The notes: a model not told the origin generated them from the sequence alone. A stretch of 64,000 nucleotides of DNA from Pedobacter terrae (GCF_900100705.1 NZ_FNCH01000001.1:137163-201162), one strand, 5' to 3'. Shown: positions 46,841-56,100, numbered from the stretch's first letter. Program-made: numbers and translations.

Positions 46841-47428
46841 TTAACCTAATTTCTCTTTAACTGTACTGGCCCATAATTGATAACCTTCTTCACTCAGGTG
46901 AAGCCCGTCGTGATCGTAAAGTGCGGGGTTTGGATGGCCATCTTTATTGAGCATTTTCTTAAAAACGTCAATAAATTTCCAATGGCTGTTGAGTTTAATA
47001 ATTTCGCTTTCAATAAGGTTATTGGTATATCTGAACTGATCGGCCATTTGCCAGCGGGTAATACTGGGTTTTAAAGAAATGAAATAACAAGGCAATATGC
47101 CAAACCGTTGGTTAACTTTAACCATCAACTGTTGGAAAAAGATAAAAATTTCTTCAGGATTTCTGCCATCACCAAGATCGTTATCACCTGCATATACCAC
47201 CAATGCCTTCGGCTCATAATCTGTCATAATCCGCTCAAAAAACCAAACGCATGCAGCTAAAGTAGAGCCGCCAAAGCCGAGATTAGTTACTTTCATGCCA
47301 CAGAAATCATCTTCAAGGCTATTCCACAACCGGATAGAGGAACTGCCATAAAAAATAACCCCCGGGTGCTCACGGTCTGAGCGATGCGCTCTTTCCAATT
47401 GTTTCACTTCTTCTTCGTACCAGTACAT
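46841..47428 (-). CDS. SGNH/GDSL-family hydrolase
   Basis: 195 residues, cytoplasmic. Block I is YGSSSIRLW (nucleophile Ser30), the Gly of block II is in GFGGST, the Asn of block III is in GDNDLG, and block V is DGLHLSEEGYQ with catalytic Asp and His. It resembles Bacteroidota lipase/acylhydrolases. The preferred ester is unknown. It is encoded just upstream of the esterase gene at 46047. Confidence 0.9.
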   Translation of the reverse strand: MYWYEEEVKQLERAHRSDREHPGVIFYGSSSIRLWNSLEDDFCGMKVTNLGFGGSTLAACVWFFERIMTDYEPKALVVYAGDNDLGDGRNPEEIFIFFQQLMVKVNQRFGILPCYFISLKPSITRWQMADQFRYTNNLIESEIIKLNSHWKFIDVFKKMLNKDGHPNPALYDHDGLHLSEEGYQLWASTVKEKLG

Positions 47429-47842
47429 ATCATTAAAGATATAAAGATCTACTTCGTGAAGGAATATATTGTATGTTAAGTTTATGTTATCAGCTGTAGG
47501 TTCACTAGTTCATTGGTCTTGAATGCATATGGCCAATTTACAGATGCTAAAACTTAATGTTTTAAACTTTTTAATGGTTAATTAATTGATTTTAAGGTTC
47601 TTAATATTAACGAAATAAGCGTGTTAAGTTTGGTATCTACCTTAATACCTAAACTTCTTCATGGCAATTAGCTGATGTTAAGTGTTTTGTTATTAGGGAA
47701 CTAAGTTAGGGCAATGTATCTTAATGTCCTAAATATCTTATGACCAATTAATTGGTGTACAGGTTTTATGATTAAGGGAGTAAGAACATTAGGCTTCAAT
47801 GATCGCTCTTAACTTAATAGTAAGAAATTATAGATATAAGCG
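47429..47842. other. 414-bp AT-rich spacer with repeated TTAAT words
   Basis: No ORF. The sequence is a degenerate series of CTTAATG-, TTAAGT- and CCTAAA-like words (for example 47571-47600, 47645-47660, 47715-47735), similar in style to the other spacer repeats in this window. Confidence 0.4.
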
Positions 47843-48928
47843 TTAAGCTGTTTCAGGTCGTCCCATTTTTTTTAAAATACGGTAATGGGAGCGGAGTGCC
47901 GATAGGAAAGTGGTGTTTTCGTGATAAGGCAGTCCAAATTCTAATGCAGTTTGTTTTACAATTATGGAGATGCGGCCATAGTGGACGTGGCATATTTTAG
48001 GGAAAAGGTGGTGCTCTATCTGTCGGTTCAAGCCACCAAGAAAAAATGCTGAGATTGGCGATTGCGTTGCAAAATTGGCTGTAGTACGCATTTGGTGTTC
48101 GGCCCAGGCCTCTTCCATATTTCCTGCTGCATTGGTTGTTGGAAAAGTTGTCCCTTCTACCACATGAGCCAGTTGAAAAACAAGTCCCATGGTTAATCCT
48201 TGTGCCATGTGCAACACGATGAAACCGATTGCAACCTGCCACCATGAGATCGACATGACCAATATGGGCAAACCAATAAAAATAAAATAGTAAAGAAATT
48301 TATAGAAAAAGAGGTTAAAGTATTCAATCTTGGGATGCTTGTTCTGGCAGGCACCTACACTTTTCTGGAAAAACTTTTTATAATCTTTACGAAACACCCA
48401 GGAAAGCGAAGCCAGACTATAGAGCGGAAAGGCATACCACTGCTGGAATCGTTGATGGGGTTTTAACTCATCCTCCGCGCAGATTCGTATTAAACCTGGT
48501 GCCACTTCAATATCTTCATCATGACCGGGGATATTGGTATAAGTGTGGTGCACTACATTGTGCGTAATGTTCCATACATACGGACTAGCCCCAACCATAT
48601 TAAAAAGAAAACTAAAAAATGAATTGGTGCGTTTAGCACTTGAAAGTGAACCGTGGATAGCGTCGTGGCAGATATTAAAACCAATAAATGCACAAGTTGC
48701 GCCAAGTAAAATGGTAAGTCCTAAAAGTATAGCGCTATGCAAGTTTAAAAGGAGTATTGAAAAGTAAAGTACCAGGAATGTGGTAAGGAAAAGAAAGGCC
48801 TTAAACCACATCAATACATTCGCATTGATACTTCTGTCGTTTTCTTTAAAGTCGTTGTTTACTCTGCGGCGAACTTCCGAGTAAAATGTATTCCCTGCTA
48901 AACATGGGAATTTTGCTTTTGATTTCAT
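47843..48928 (-). CDS. Membrane fatty-acid desaturase (acyl-CoA/linoleoyl-CoA type)
   Basis: The ATG at 48928 begins MKSKAKFPCLAGNTFYSEV, like homologues that start just before the first conserved block; earlier in-frame starts at 48979 or 49003 add an unusual N-terminus. The three di-iron His boxes are HDAIHG, HNVVHHTYTN and NRQIEHHLFP. The Gln-containing third box is typical of front-end desaturases. The HDEDIEVAPG segment is also typical. About four transmembrane helices are visible. It introduces a double bond into membrane fatty acids. It is a single gene. Confidence 0.92.
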   Translation of the reverse strand: MKSKAKFPCLAGNTFYSEVRRRVNNDFKENDRSINANVLMWFKAFLFLTTFLVLYFSILLLNLHSAILLGLTILLGATCAFIGFNICHDAIHGSLSSAKRTNSFFSFLFNMVGASPYVWNITHNVVHHTYTNIPGHDEDIEVAPGLIRICAEDELKPHQRFQQWYAFPLYSLASLSWVFRKDYKKFFQKSVGACQNKHPKIEYFNLFFYKFLYYFIFIGLPILVMSISWWQVAIGFIVLHMAQGLTMGLVFQLAHVVEGTTFPTTNAAGNMEEAWAEHQMRTTANFATQSPISAFFLGGLNRQIEHHLFPKICHVHYGRISIIVKQTALEFGLPYHENTTFLSALRSHYRILKKMGRPETA

Positions 48929-49190
48929 GATCTTGTGCGATAATCTACCCCATGTACGAGGTCGATGCTCCAAGTTCATTAAGCTTAATGTATACCTGGC
49001 CAATTAGCCAAGCTTAGTTATAAACGTAAACTAATGTGTTTTAGTTTTTGGCGAAGATAGTAAATTAACGATGATACATCCGTTAACTATGCTAAATTAA
49101 AACATTTCGAGTCTTGCATCCTCAAAACAAAAGGCATGCAAACTTAACCTAACAATAATTGTTTGGAAATTAATATGTATAAAAAATAAA

Positions 49191-49361
49191 CTACTCGCTG
49201 TAGTTCCTCTTATCAGCAGCATAAATATGGTACCAGATGTACAGAATCCATATTAAAACCACTGTACTATAAACCAATTCGGGTTCAAATGAATCCCTTG
49301 TGGTTAGCAACGCAATGGAGGAGATCAGGGCAGTCAGGAAGAAATAAAAAATATTTTTCAT
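49191..49361 (-). CDS. 56-aa double-helix membrane protein
   Basis: The ATG at 49361 gives MKNIFYFFLTALISSIALL as first hydrophobic helix, then a short loop TTRDSFEPELV and a second helix YSTVVLIWILYIWYHIYAA, ending KRNYSE. The composition is clearly membrane-like. It lies upstream of the desaturase in the same direction (about 260 bp away) and could be co-expressed. Family unknown. Confidence 0.6.
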   Translation of the reverse strand: MKNIFYFFLTALISSIALLTTRDSFEPELVYSTVVLIWILYIWYHIYAADKRNYSE

Positions 49362-49718
49362 AACGTACTGATTTTATGAATGTTGAATTGAGTAAATATA
49401 ATGAAATATACACGCTAATTCAAGTTTTTTTTGAAATAATTTACCTGATTATGATGTAGGGCAACCTATTCTGTCTAAAATTGTCCTTTGTTTGCCCGAA
49501 TAGCGGTTTTTTACTGAATTTATGGCGTGGTTTAAGTGGTTTTATTACATTTTCCTAGCTAAAGCAGCTTATTTAATTTTCTATGTCATAAACTGCGTGG
49601 ATTTTAACCAGATTGATAAATAAAGCATGTGAAACCGCACAAAATTGTGGCAATAGGGAATTTATATTTTATGTAAGTTTACCTCGCACAAAACTAACCA
49701 AGAACAATACCACACCAA
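49362..49718. other. 357-bp spacer upstream of the dehydrogenase-cytochrome gene
   Basis: It is AT-rich. It holds a 33-codon hydrophobic frame at 49522-49623, separately listed as a weak candidate. No clear promoter. Confidence 0.35.
49522..49623 (+). CDS. Possible 33-aa membrane peptide
   Basis: ATG at 49522 opens MAWFKWFYYIFLAKAAYLIF, followed by YVINCVDFNQIDK and TAA. One transmembrane-like helix. No upstream Shine-Dalgarno-like sequence and no recognised family, so it may be chance. Confidence 0.22.
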   Translation: MAWFKWFYYIFLAKAAYLIFYVINCVDFNQIDK

Positions 49719-52325
49719 ATGATTAAATTTTCCTTAAGCTTAATTTCTTTTACATTAGTTTTTTTTGGATTAAAAAACTTTTTTAGCGAACCACAGATCC
49801 AGCACGTATCGCCCCCCGAATTAACCATTACAAATTTCGCAGGACCCGATGTTACGCCAAGCCCGGCCTGTTTAGCTGTTGCACCAACAGGCGAAGTATA
49901 CGTGGGTGTTGATATGATCGGATCTTTAGGTAAAGATCCCGGTAAAGGCCATATCCTTAAATTGATAGATAAGGATAATGACGGCAAAATGGACGAACAT
50001 ATAGATTTTGCCGAAGTAGATAATCCCCGGGGAATTATTGTACAAGGCAATCAGGTATATGTATTGCACACCACTTTCTCAAAAGAAACAAGACAGGCTA
50101 CGGGCATGAATTTGGTTGTTTTCGAAGATAAAGATGGCGATGGGAAGGCAGATGGACCAGAAAAACCGCTTATTGAACACATCAGTAACGCCAAATATAT
50201 CCGCGAACGCGGTACCGATCATGCCACCAATGGCATCAGGATGGGCATTGATGGATGGATTTACATTTCAGTTGGAGATTTTGGATTCCATGATGCAGTA
50301 GACCGTTCAGGTAAAAAGTTGACCATGTTAGGTGGTGGGATTATGCGCGTCCGTCCGGATGGAACTGAAATGGAAGTATATACACATGGTACACGGAATG
50401 TTTACGATGTAGCCATTGATCCTTACATGAATGTTTTTACCAGAGAAAATACCAATGATGGTGGTGGCTGGAATGTACGTTTCTCGCACCACATACAATC
50501 TGGCGAATATGGTTACCCGGTTTTATTTCAGAATTTTACCGATGAAATTATTCCGGCACTTGCCGATTTAGGAGGAGGATCGGGTACCGGGGCATTATTT
50601 ATGGATGAACCCAACTGGCCTGAGCAGTACAATCATGTTCCGATGATGGCCGATTGGGGCAGAAGCATGCTTTATATCCACAGGGTTACTGCCGATGGAC
50701 CAACCTTTACGCAGAAAGATGAAGAATTTATTAAACTACCGCAAATTACCGATCTTGACGTAGATGGATCTGGAAGACTTTACCTTTCGGCCTGGGATGG
50801 CGCAGGTTATTCTGGCAGTCCGAATAAAGGTTACGTTGTTCGTGCAGTACCCAATAACTGGACCTACAAAGCTTTCCCAGATGTTAAAAAGGCTTCCGTT
50901 AAAAAACTAACAGAACTACTTAAATCAAATAGTGCAGTAGGCCGCTTGGCAGCTTCACAAGAATTGATTTCGCGTAACAATAAACAAGCGATTTCGACCG
51001 CTTTAAAAGTTGCCTCCGATCAGGGTTTAGCGCTTGACGTGCGTTTAGCTGGTATGTATACCTATGCACAGCTGACCAAAGAAAACGGCATTGCAACTTT
51101 GATTGAATTTACGAAAGATAAAGCAATGAAGGAATTTGCCCTGAAAGCACTCGCTGATCGTAAAACTTATATAGATAAAGTACCTGTTGAGCCATTTTTA
51201 GAAGGCTTAAAAGATGCTGATCTTCGTGTTCAGGCTGCTTCAATCATTGGCTTAAACCGCCTGGGCAGGGCTGAAGTGGCCAATGTGCTTTTACAAACTA
51301 AAGTGCCTGCTTCATTTACAGCGCCTGCAAAAGGTACCGAGGGGCCTCATGCAACACCAAATTCGGCCATTATCCTGCCTCATTTAGCGGTTAGGGCCTT
51401 GGTTGATCTTCAGGCGGTGGATGCTTTACTGGCTGCGGTTAAAACCGAAAATTCTACCCTGGCACTTTGGGCTTTACGTTATATACATACCGAAAAAGCA
51501 GTTAACGGGCTAATCGAAAACTACAAACAAGCAACGGATGAAAAGTTAAAACAGCAAATTCTGGTTACTTTAGGCCGTTTGTATAAAAAAGAAATTGCCT
51601 ACGATGCTACCTGGTGGTGGGGTACACGTCCCGACTCACACGGTCCATACTTTAAAGCAGTTTCATGGGAAGGCTCTCCAATGATCGAGAAATTTTTAAA
51701 AGAGGAAGCTGCAAAAGCAGGAGCGAAGGGCAGGCAATTTTATGTTGATTTAAATGAGCGCCAACGGATGGATATCCCTGAATTTACCATTGAAGAGAAA
51801 GTAGCCGCGGTAGAAGAACCAAAAATTGATCTGGATAAAATCAAAAACAAAAAAGGTCAGGTAGGTAAATCATCTATTGAGGATGTATTGTTGGCCATCA
51901 ATAAATTACAGGGCGATCCGCTAAAAGGCAAAAATATTTTCAATAGCCAGGGGTGTGTAGCTTGTCATAGCTTAAACAAAAGCGAAAAAATGAAAGGTCC
52001 TTTTATGGGACAGATTGGTTCTATCATGAACCGTGAGCAGATTGCAGAATCGATATTAAAACCCAATGCTTCAATTTCTCAGGGATTTGCTTCGGTAATG
52101 ATTACCGCTAAAGGCGACCGTACCTATATGGGCTTTATTACAGAAGAAACTGCTGCTAAAGTAGTGATGCGTAATATTGCCGGGGAAGTTTTCACTATTA
52201 AAGCAGGTGATATTTTATCGAGAAAAGAAATGGAAACTTCGATGATGCCAGAGGGTTTGGCTAATTCACTATCATATGAAGAACTGGCTTCTTTAGTTTC
52301 TTTCTTGTCTCAACAGAAGCAATAA
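49719..52325 (+). CDS. PVC-type membrane-bound dehydrogenase with HEAT repeats and cytochrome c domain
   Basis: 868 residues with an N-terminal signal/anchor (LISFTLVFFGLKNFF). A beta-propeller sorbosone-dehydrogenase-like domain (about 40-390) starts NFAGPDVTPSPACLAVAPTGEVYVG and contains Ca-site-like repeats (DKDNDGKMDEH, DKDGDGKADGP). A helical HEAT region follows (about 400-640) and a C-terminal cytochrome c module with CVACH (about 745) and Met ligand region. It may oxidise a sugar or alcohol and pass electrons to the haem; the substrate is unknown. It is a large fused architecture and stands alone. Confidence 0.88.
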   Translation: MIKFSLSLISFTLVFFGLKNFFSEPQIQHVSPPELTITNFAGPDVTPSPACLAVAPTGEVYVGVDMIGSLGKDPGKGHILKLIDKDNDGKMDEHIDFAEVDNPRGIIVQGNQVYVLHTTFSKETRQATGMNLVVFEDKDGDGKADGPEKPLIEHISNAKYIRERGTDHATNGIRMGIDGWIYISVGDFGFHDAVDRSGKKLTMLGGGIMRVRPDGTEMEVYTHGTRNVYDVAIDPYMNVFTRENTNDGGGWNVRFSHHIQSGEYGYPVLFQNFTDEIIPALADLGGGSGTGALFMDEPNWPEQYNHVPMMADWGRSMLYIHRVTADGPTFTQKDEEFIKLPQITDLDVDGSGRLYLSAWDGAGYSGSPNKGYVVRAVPNNWTYKAFPDVKKASVKKLTELLKSNSAVGRLAASQELISRNNKQAISTALKVASDQGLALDVRLAGMYTYAQLTKENGIATLIEFTKDKAMKEFALKALADRKTYIDKVPVEPFLEGLKDADLRVQAASIIGLNRLGRAEVANVLLQTKVPASFTAPAKGTEGPHATPNSAIILPHLAVRALVDLQAVDALLAAVKTENSTLALWALRYIHTEKAVNGLIENYKQATDEKLKQQILVTLGRLYKKEIAYDATWWWGTRPDSHGPYFKAVSWEGSPMIEKFLKEEAAKAGAKGRQFYVDLNERQRMDIPEFTIEEKVAAVEEPKIDLDKIKNKKGQVGKSSIEDVLLAINKLQGDPLKGKNIFNSQGCVACHSLNKSEKMKGPFMGQIGSIMNREQIAESILKPNASISQGFASVMITAKGDRTYMGFITEETAAKVVMRNIAGEVFTIKAGDILSRKEMETSMMPEGLANSLSYEELASLVSFLSQQKQ

Positions 52326-52550
52326 ATATCTCAAATTACTTTCATTTAGCCATAGCGGAGTTTTATAAATTAATAGAAATCTCCGCTATTTTTCTTTAAA
52401 ATAACATGTATTTATAGGGAGTCGTCACCCTGAACTTCCGCCCGGCCGGTCGGACGGGTGTTTTAGGGTCTTTTATTAAATTTCTCCGGTAATATCTTTC
52501 CATCAGCCATAAGACTGATCAGCAAAACTTCAATCTTGTCCGATTAACGA

Positions 52551-52582
52551 ATACAGACTTGAGACTTTGGACTTCAGACTAA
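52551..52582. repeat. GACTT-type heptamer repeats
   Basis: CAGACTTGAGACTTTGGACTTCAGACT shows four GACT units spaced 7-9 bp (broken here as CAGACTTGAGACTTTGG + ACTTCAGACT). It matches the style at 44805-44860. Confidence 0.45.
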
Positions 52583-52667
52583 TTTGTTATTTCCCCGCCA
52601 TTTTTATACATAAAATCCTGCCTGTAGTTTCAGTTTAAAAAAACAAAACTTACATTTAGCGATTAAA

Positions 52668-52684
52668 TCTATATATTTAGTCGA
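52668..52684. promoter_or_regulatory. Operator candidate upstream of cysE-cysM
   Basis: TCTATATATTTAGTCGA matches TCTACTAATTTAGTCGA (33717-33733, upstream of the tlpA-like gene) at 14 of 17 positions and ends 21 bp before the cysE ATG. TATATTTA within it also resembles a -7 element, so either a promoter or an operator role is possible. Confidence 0.4.
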
Positions 52685-52705
52685 TGAGCAGATCGTCCAG
52701 CAGTT

Positions 52706-53518
52706 ATGGAAGACCATTTTTTTGAACAAATTCTCAAGAATCCTCTTGAACAACAAAACATTCCACCCAATAAAGTAATATCCCTTTGGGCAGAAAAGCT
52801 TATTCAGGTACTTTTTCCAGAAAATTCTGCCCAGGTATTTTCGACCGTTACAGAAATAAAGGAATATGTGGCCACTTTGGAGCTTGAGCTTTATGATATC
52901 ATATCCGTGAGTTGCAAGCTTAAAAATAGCGAATGCAAAAATGCAGCGGGTCAGTTTTTTGAAAGCTTACCAGAACTCTACCGGATTTTAAATACCGATA
53001 TTCTGGCTATTTACGAGGGTGATCCGGCGGCACAGAGCAGATTTGAGGTCATTCGTACCTATCCGGGTTTTTATGCCATCTGTTTCTACAGAATTGCCCA
53101 CATGCTTTACAATTTTGGAATTCCGCTTGTGCCAAGAATACTGACCGAATATGCGCATTCTAAAACCGGGATCGATATCCATCCGGCAGCCAGTATAGGC
53201 GAACATTTCTATATTGACCACGGAACAGGAATTGTGATCGGAGAAACCAGTACCATTGGCCGTTACGTTAAACTATATCAGGGGGTAACATTGGGTGCCT
53301 TGAGTGTTAAAAAGACATTGGCGGGCAGTAAACGTCACCCTACTGTAGAAGATAGGGTGGTGATCTATTCAGGGGCAACCATATTGGGTGGCGAAACCAT
53401 TATCGGGCACGATAGTATCATCGGAGGGAATGTATGGCTCACCGAAAGTATCCCGGCATTTTCTACTGCTTATCATTCGCCAATCATTACCATTAGAAAT
53501 CACAAAGAAACCAATTAA
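52706..53518 (+). CDS. cysE: Serine O-acetyltransferase
   Basis: 270 residues. The N-terminal helical domain leads to EVIRTYPGFYAICFYRIAH and a left-handed beta-helix with hexapeptide repeats: GIDIHPAASIGEHFYIDHGTG, VIGETSTIGRYVKLYQGVTLGA, then VIYSGATILGGETIIGHDSIIGG. His in DHGTG and the Asp/His pair are typical of CysE. It makes O-acetylserine from serine and acetyl-CoA, the first step of cysteine synthesis. It lies 11 bp upstream of cysM. Confidence 0.95.
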   Translation: MEDHFFEQILKNPLEQQNIPPNKVISLWAEKLIQVLFPENSAQVFSTVTEIKEYVATLELELYDIISVSCKLKNSECKNAAGQFFESLPELYRILNTDILAIYEGDPAAQSRFEVIRTYPGFYAICFYRIAHMLYNFGIPLVPRILTEYAHSKTGIDIHPAASIGEHFYIDHGTGIVIGETSTIGRYVKLYQGVTLGALSVKKTLAGSKRHPTVEDRVVIYSGATILGGETIIGHDSIIGGNVWLTESIPAFSTAYHSPIITIRNHKETN

Positions 53519-53529
53519 TATATTATAAT

Positions 53530-54402
53530 ATGGCAGGAATAATCGATCTGATCGGGAACACGCCAATGGCCGAACTTCAAAAGCTGAATGTTAATCCCGG
53601 TGTGCGCGTATTTGCTAAATTAGAAGGAAACAATCCGGGCGGTAGTGTTAAAGACCGCGCTTCGCTCAATATGATCAGAAGTGCAATTGAACGTGGCGAG
53701 GTAACTCCTGGAACTAAATTGGTAGAAGCCACAAGCGGTAATACTGGCATTGCATTAGCCATGATTGCAAGTTTGTATAATCTGGATATTGAACTGGTTA
53801 TGCCGGCCAATTCTACTCGCGAACGAAAGGTAACCATGGAAGCCTTTGGCGCAAAAGTAACCTTGCTGGAAAGTATTGAGGCCTGCAGGGATTACGCTGA
53901 AGAAAAAGGTGTTTCAAAAGGATATTACCTGTTAAATCAATTTGCCAATCAGGATAATTATCTGGCGCATTATAAAACTACGGGACCAGAAATATGGAGA
54001 GATACCGAAGGACAGGTTACACATTTTGTGAGTTCTATGGGAACAACCGGTACTATTATGGGCTGTTCGAGGTTTTTTAAGGAAAAAAATGCTGCTATTC
54101 AGATTGTAGGCTGTCAACCTACAGAAGGTTCTTCCATTCCGGGTATCAGGCGCTGGCCTGAAGAATATCTGCCAAAAATATTTGATCCTAAAAGGGTAGA
54201 CCGGGTGATGGATATTGCACAGGAAGAAGCAACTTTAATGGCGAGGCGAATGGCGAAAGAAGAAGGTTTATTTGCGGGCATGAGTTCTGGTGGTGCCTGC
54301 GCAGCCGCTTTAAAGCTTGCCGGTGAACTGGAACAGGGAACTATTGTGTTTATTGCCTGCGATCGAGGAGACCGCTACCTGAGCAGCGATCTTTTTGGCT
54401 GA
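53530..54402 (+). CDS. cysM: Cysteine synthase B (PLP-dependent O-acetylserine sulfhydrylase)
   Basis: 290 residues. PLP Lys41 is in GGSVKDRAS, the phosphate and substrate loop is SGNTG (69-73), and SMGTTGT (about 160) binds the phosphate. Shortness, the AGMSSGG region and MDIAQEE resemble CysM more than CysK. It condenses O-acetylserine with sulfide or thiosulfate to give cysteine. It shares an operon with cysE and a terminator follows. Confidence 0.93.
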   Translation: MAGIIDLIGNTPMAELQKLNVNPGVRVFAKLEGNNPGGSVKDRASLNMIRSAIERGEVTPGTKLVEATSGNTGIALAMIASLYNLDIELVMPANSTRERKVTMEAFGAKVTLLESIEACRDYAEEKGVSKGYYLLNQFANQDNYLAHYKTTGPEIWRDTEGQVTHFVSSMGTTGTIMGCSRFFKEKNAAIQIVGCQPTEGSSIPGIRRWPEEYLPKIFDPKRVDRVMDIAQEEATLMARRMAKEEGLFAGMSSGGACAAALKLAGELEQGTIVFIACDRGDRYLSSDLFG

Positions 54403-54450
54403 GCATAGCTCATAAATTTCGTTTAGCTTTTTTTTAAAAAAAATGTACAG

Positions 54451-54489
54451 ACCCTTTGAGTAATATCTTTCATCTCAAAGGGTTTTTTT
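54451..54489 (+). terminator. Terminator of the cysE-cysM operon
   Basis: ACCCTTTGAG (54451-54460) pairs with CTCAAAGGGT (54474-54483), followed by a run of T to 54489. Confidence 0.88.
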
Positions 54490-54704
54490 ACTTATTTAAT
54501 TAATTTTTAATAAGCGTTATATCAAAGCCATTGCCAAATAACATGAGCTGATCAGACAACAATTAGCGTTGCTTAATATAGAGAGGAAAACTTCGCCGGC
54601 ATTTTCGTCAGCGGAATATATAACCAACTTTATTATAAAAATAAGCCTGTTTAGCGGATGTAGGGAATTTGTTATTCTAAAGCTTAAAGATCAAAATTTT
54701 ATGA

Positions 54705-54712
54705 TATATTTG
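54705..54712 (+). promoter_or_regulatory. Possible -7 element of the GHKL ATPase gene
   Basis: TATATTTG fits TAnnTTTG and lies 18 bp before the ATG at 54731. A TTTG is present only 33 nt upstream, which is longer than usual. Confidence 0.35.
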
Positions 54713-54730
54713 CTAATTATATTAGTAAAT

Positions 54731-56014
54731 ATGTCTGTAAAGGTTAATATCACTTCAAAAGGAATACAAAAAGTACTTAAAAACTATAATGAAAGACAGG
54801 CGATTGCCGAATACATTTGGAATGGCTTTGATGCCAATGCAAATACCATTTATGTTGATTATGTATCCAATCCATTAGGACTTTTAACCGAATTAACAAT
54901 TGCTGATAATGGTTACGGAATCAATTTCGACCGTTTACCACAAAAATTTGAACCGTTTTTCGAATCTGAAAAATCCATTCAGATTGTAGCGCCAAAACAT
55001 ACCTCCAAAATGCATGGTCGCAATGGGGTGGGTAGGCTCACCTTTTTTACCTTTGCGCACGACGCCGTTTGGCATACCACTTACCAATCAGACCAAGGTT
55101 TTCACAATGGCGAAATCCGCATCAATACGGGCGGTTTAAATAATTATAGCTCTGATTTTTCTACCGTTCCGGGCCATACCGGTACAACAGGTACCACTGT
55201 TTCATTTACCAATTTGAAAATCAGCCAGCAAGATATAGAAACCATAGTGCTTCCGTTTTTGATCAATGAATTCTGTTGGTTTATAGAATTGAATAAACAT
55301 AAGAACTACTCTATTATTGTAAACGGCGAAGCATTGGATTTTAGCAGTAATATTAAAAGTATAGAGGAGTTTAAGCTCGTTTATCCTGATACTGCTGTTA
55401 CTTTCAAGATCAAATATGTTCACTGGAAAGAAAACCTGCACAAAGAATTGTCCAAATACTACTTTTTGGCCGGTGGCGAAGAAATTTATAAAGATTACAC
55501 CACCTTAAATAAAAAAAGCGACGATTATTTCCATAGTGTTTATATCGACAGTGATTTTTTTCGTGATTTTGATTTTAAAAGTTTCGAAAATGAAGAACAG
55601 GTGGCCATATTTGGTGCGGCTAAATCTTCGGCCGAATACAGGTTTTTGATTAAAGCACTAACCGAATATCTTAAAAGTAAACGCAAACCATTTTTAAAAG
55701 AATATGCCAATAACTTGATTCAAAGTTACGAGCAGGATGGTGTATTTCCGGTTTATGCCAGTGAACGGGAAAAAGACTTAAGGAAGCCACCATTGGTTAA
55801 TTTAATTAAGGCATTGTATGAAATAGAACCCAAATTATTTGGCGGCTTAAATACTGACCAGAAGAAAACCATCGTACGCCTGATTGATCTTTTAATGCGC
55901 GCTAATCTCCGTGATGAAATTTTTGAAATGTTTAATGGCCTGATCGAATTAGATGCCGGAGAGCAGCATGAACTATTGCAATTGATAAAGGGTCTTGAGG
56001 CGACTGAAAAATAG
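54731..56014 (+). CDS. GHKL-type (HSP90-like) ATP-binding protein
   Basis: The ATG at 54731 gives 427 residues starting MSVKVNITSKGIQKVLKNYN. ATP-lid features are AEYIWNGFDAN (Asn31, Asp34), DNGYG (59-63) and HGRNGVGR (95-102), as in MutL/HSP90/MORC-like ATPases. The middle is beta-rich, followed by a helical region to DLLMRANLRDEIFEMFNGL. It lacks any recognisable nuclease domain. I recall longer Bacteroidota relatives with extra C-terminal domains, sometimes near defence genes, but cannot confirm that here. A role in DNA maintenance or defence is only a guess. Confidence 0.75.
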   Translation: MSVKVNITSKGIQKVLKNYNERQAIAEYIWNGFDANANTIYVDYVSNPLGLLTELTIADNGYGINFDRLPQKFEPFFESEKSIQIVAPKHTSKMHGRNGVGRLTFFTFAHDAVWHTTYQSDQGFHNGEIRINTGGLNNYSSDFSTVPGHTGTTGTTVSFTNLKISQQDIETIVLPFLINEFCWFIELNKHKNYSIIVNGEALDFSSNIKSIEEFKLVYPDTAVTFKIKYVHWKENLHKELSKYYFLAGGEEIYKDYTTLNKKSDDYFHSVYIDSDFFRDFDFKSFENEEQVAIFGAAKSSAEYRFLIKALTEYLKSKRKPFLKEYANNLIQSYEQDGVFPVYASEREKDLRKPPLVNLIKALYEIEPKLFGGLNTDQKKTIVRLIDLLMRANLRDEIFEMFNGLIELDAGEQHELLQLIKGLEATEK

Positions 56015-56071
56015 CTGAATATTAGGCAGTAATGATCAATTTTTTGCCAATAAATCAGTTTTAACTATCCT

Positions 56072-56100
56072 ATTCTCAAAATTTTTGTGATTTTGAGAAT
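56072..56100. promoter_or_regulatory. 11-bp perfect palindrome upstream of pxp operon
   Basis: ATTCTCAAAAT (56072-56082) is exactly complementary to ATTTTGAGAAT (56090-56100) with a 7-nt spacer, 78 bp before pxpB. It could be the operator of a regulator of the operon, or a weak terminator for the ATPase gene. Confidence 0.45.

Larger units (their letters stand above)
52326..52705. other. 380-bp spacer upstream of cysE
   Basis: It includes a dispersed-repeat-like GTCACCCTGAACTTC segment (52433-52447) with GCCCGGCCGGTCGGAC nearby, heptamer-like GACTT units (52551-52582) and the 17-bp operator candidate at 52668-52684. Confidence 0.4.
54403..54730. other. 328-bp spacer after cysM
   Basis: It contains the cysM terminator (54451-54489) and the -7-like TATATTTG at 54705. 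An extended frame begins at 54569 but its first 54 codons look non-coding. Confidence 0.5.
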
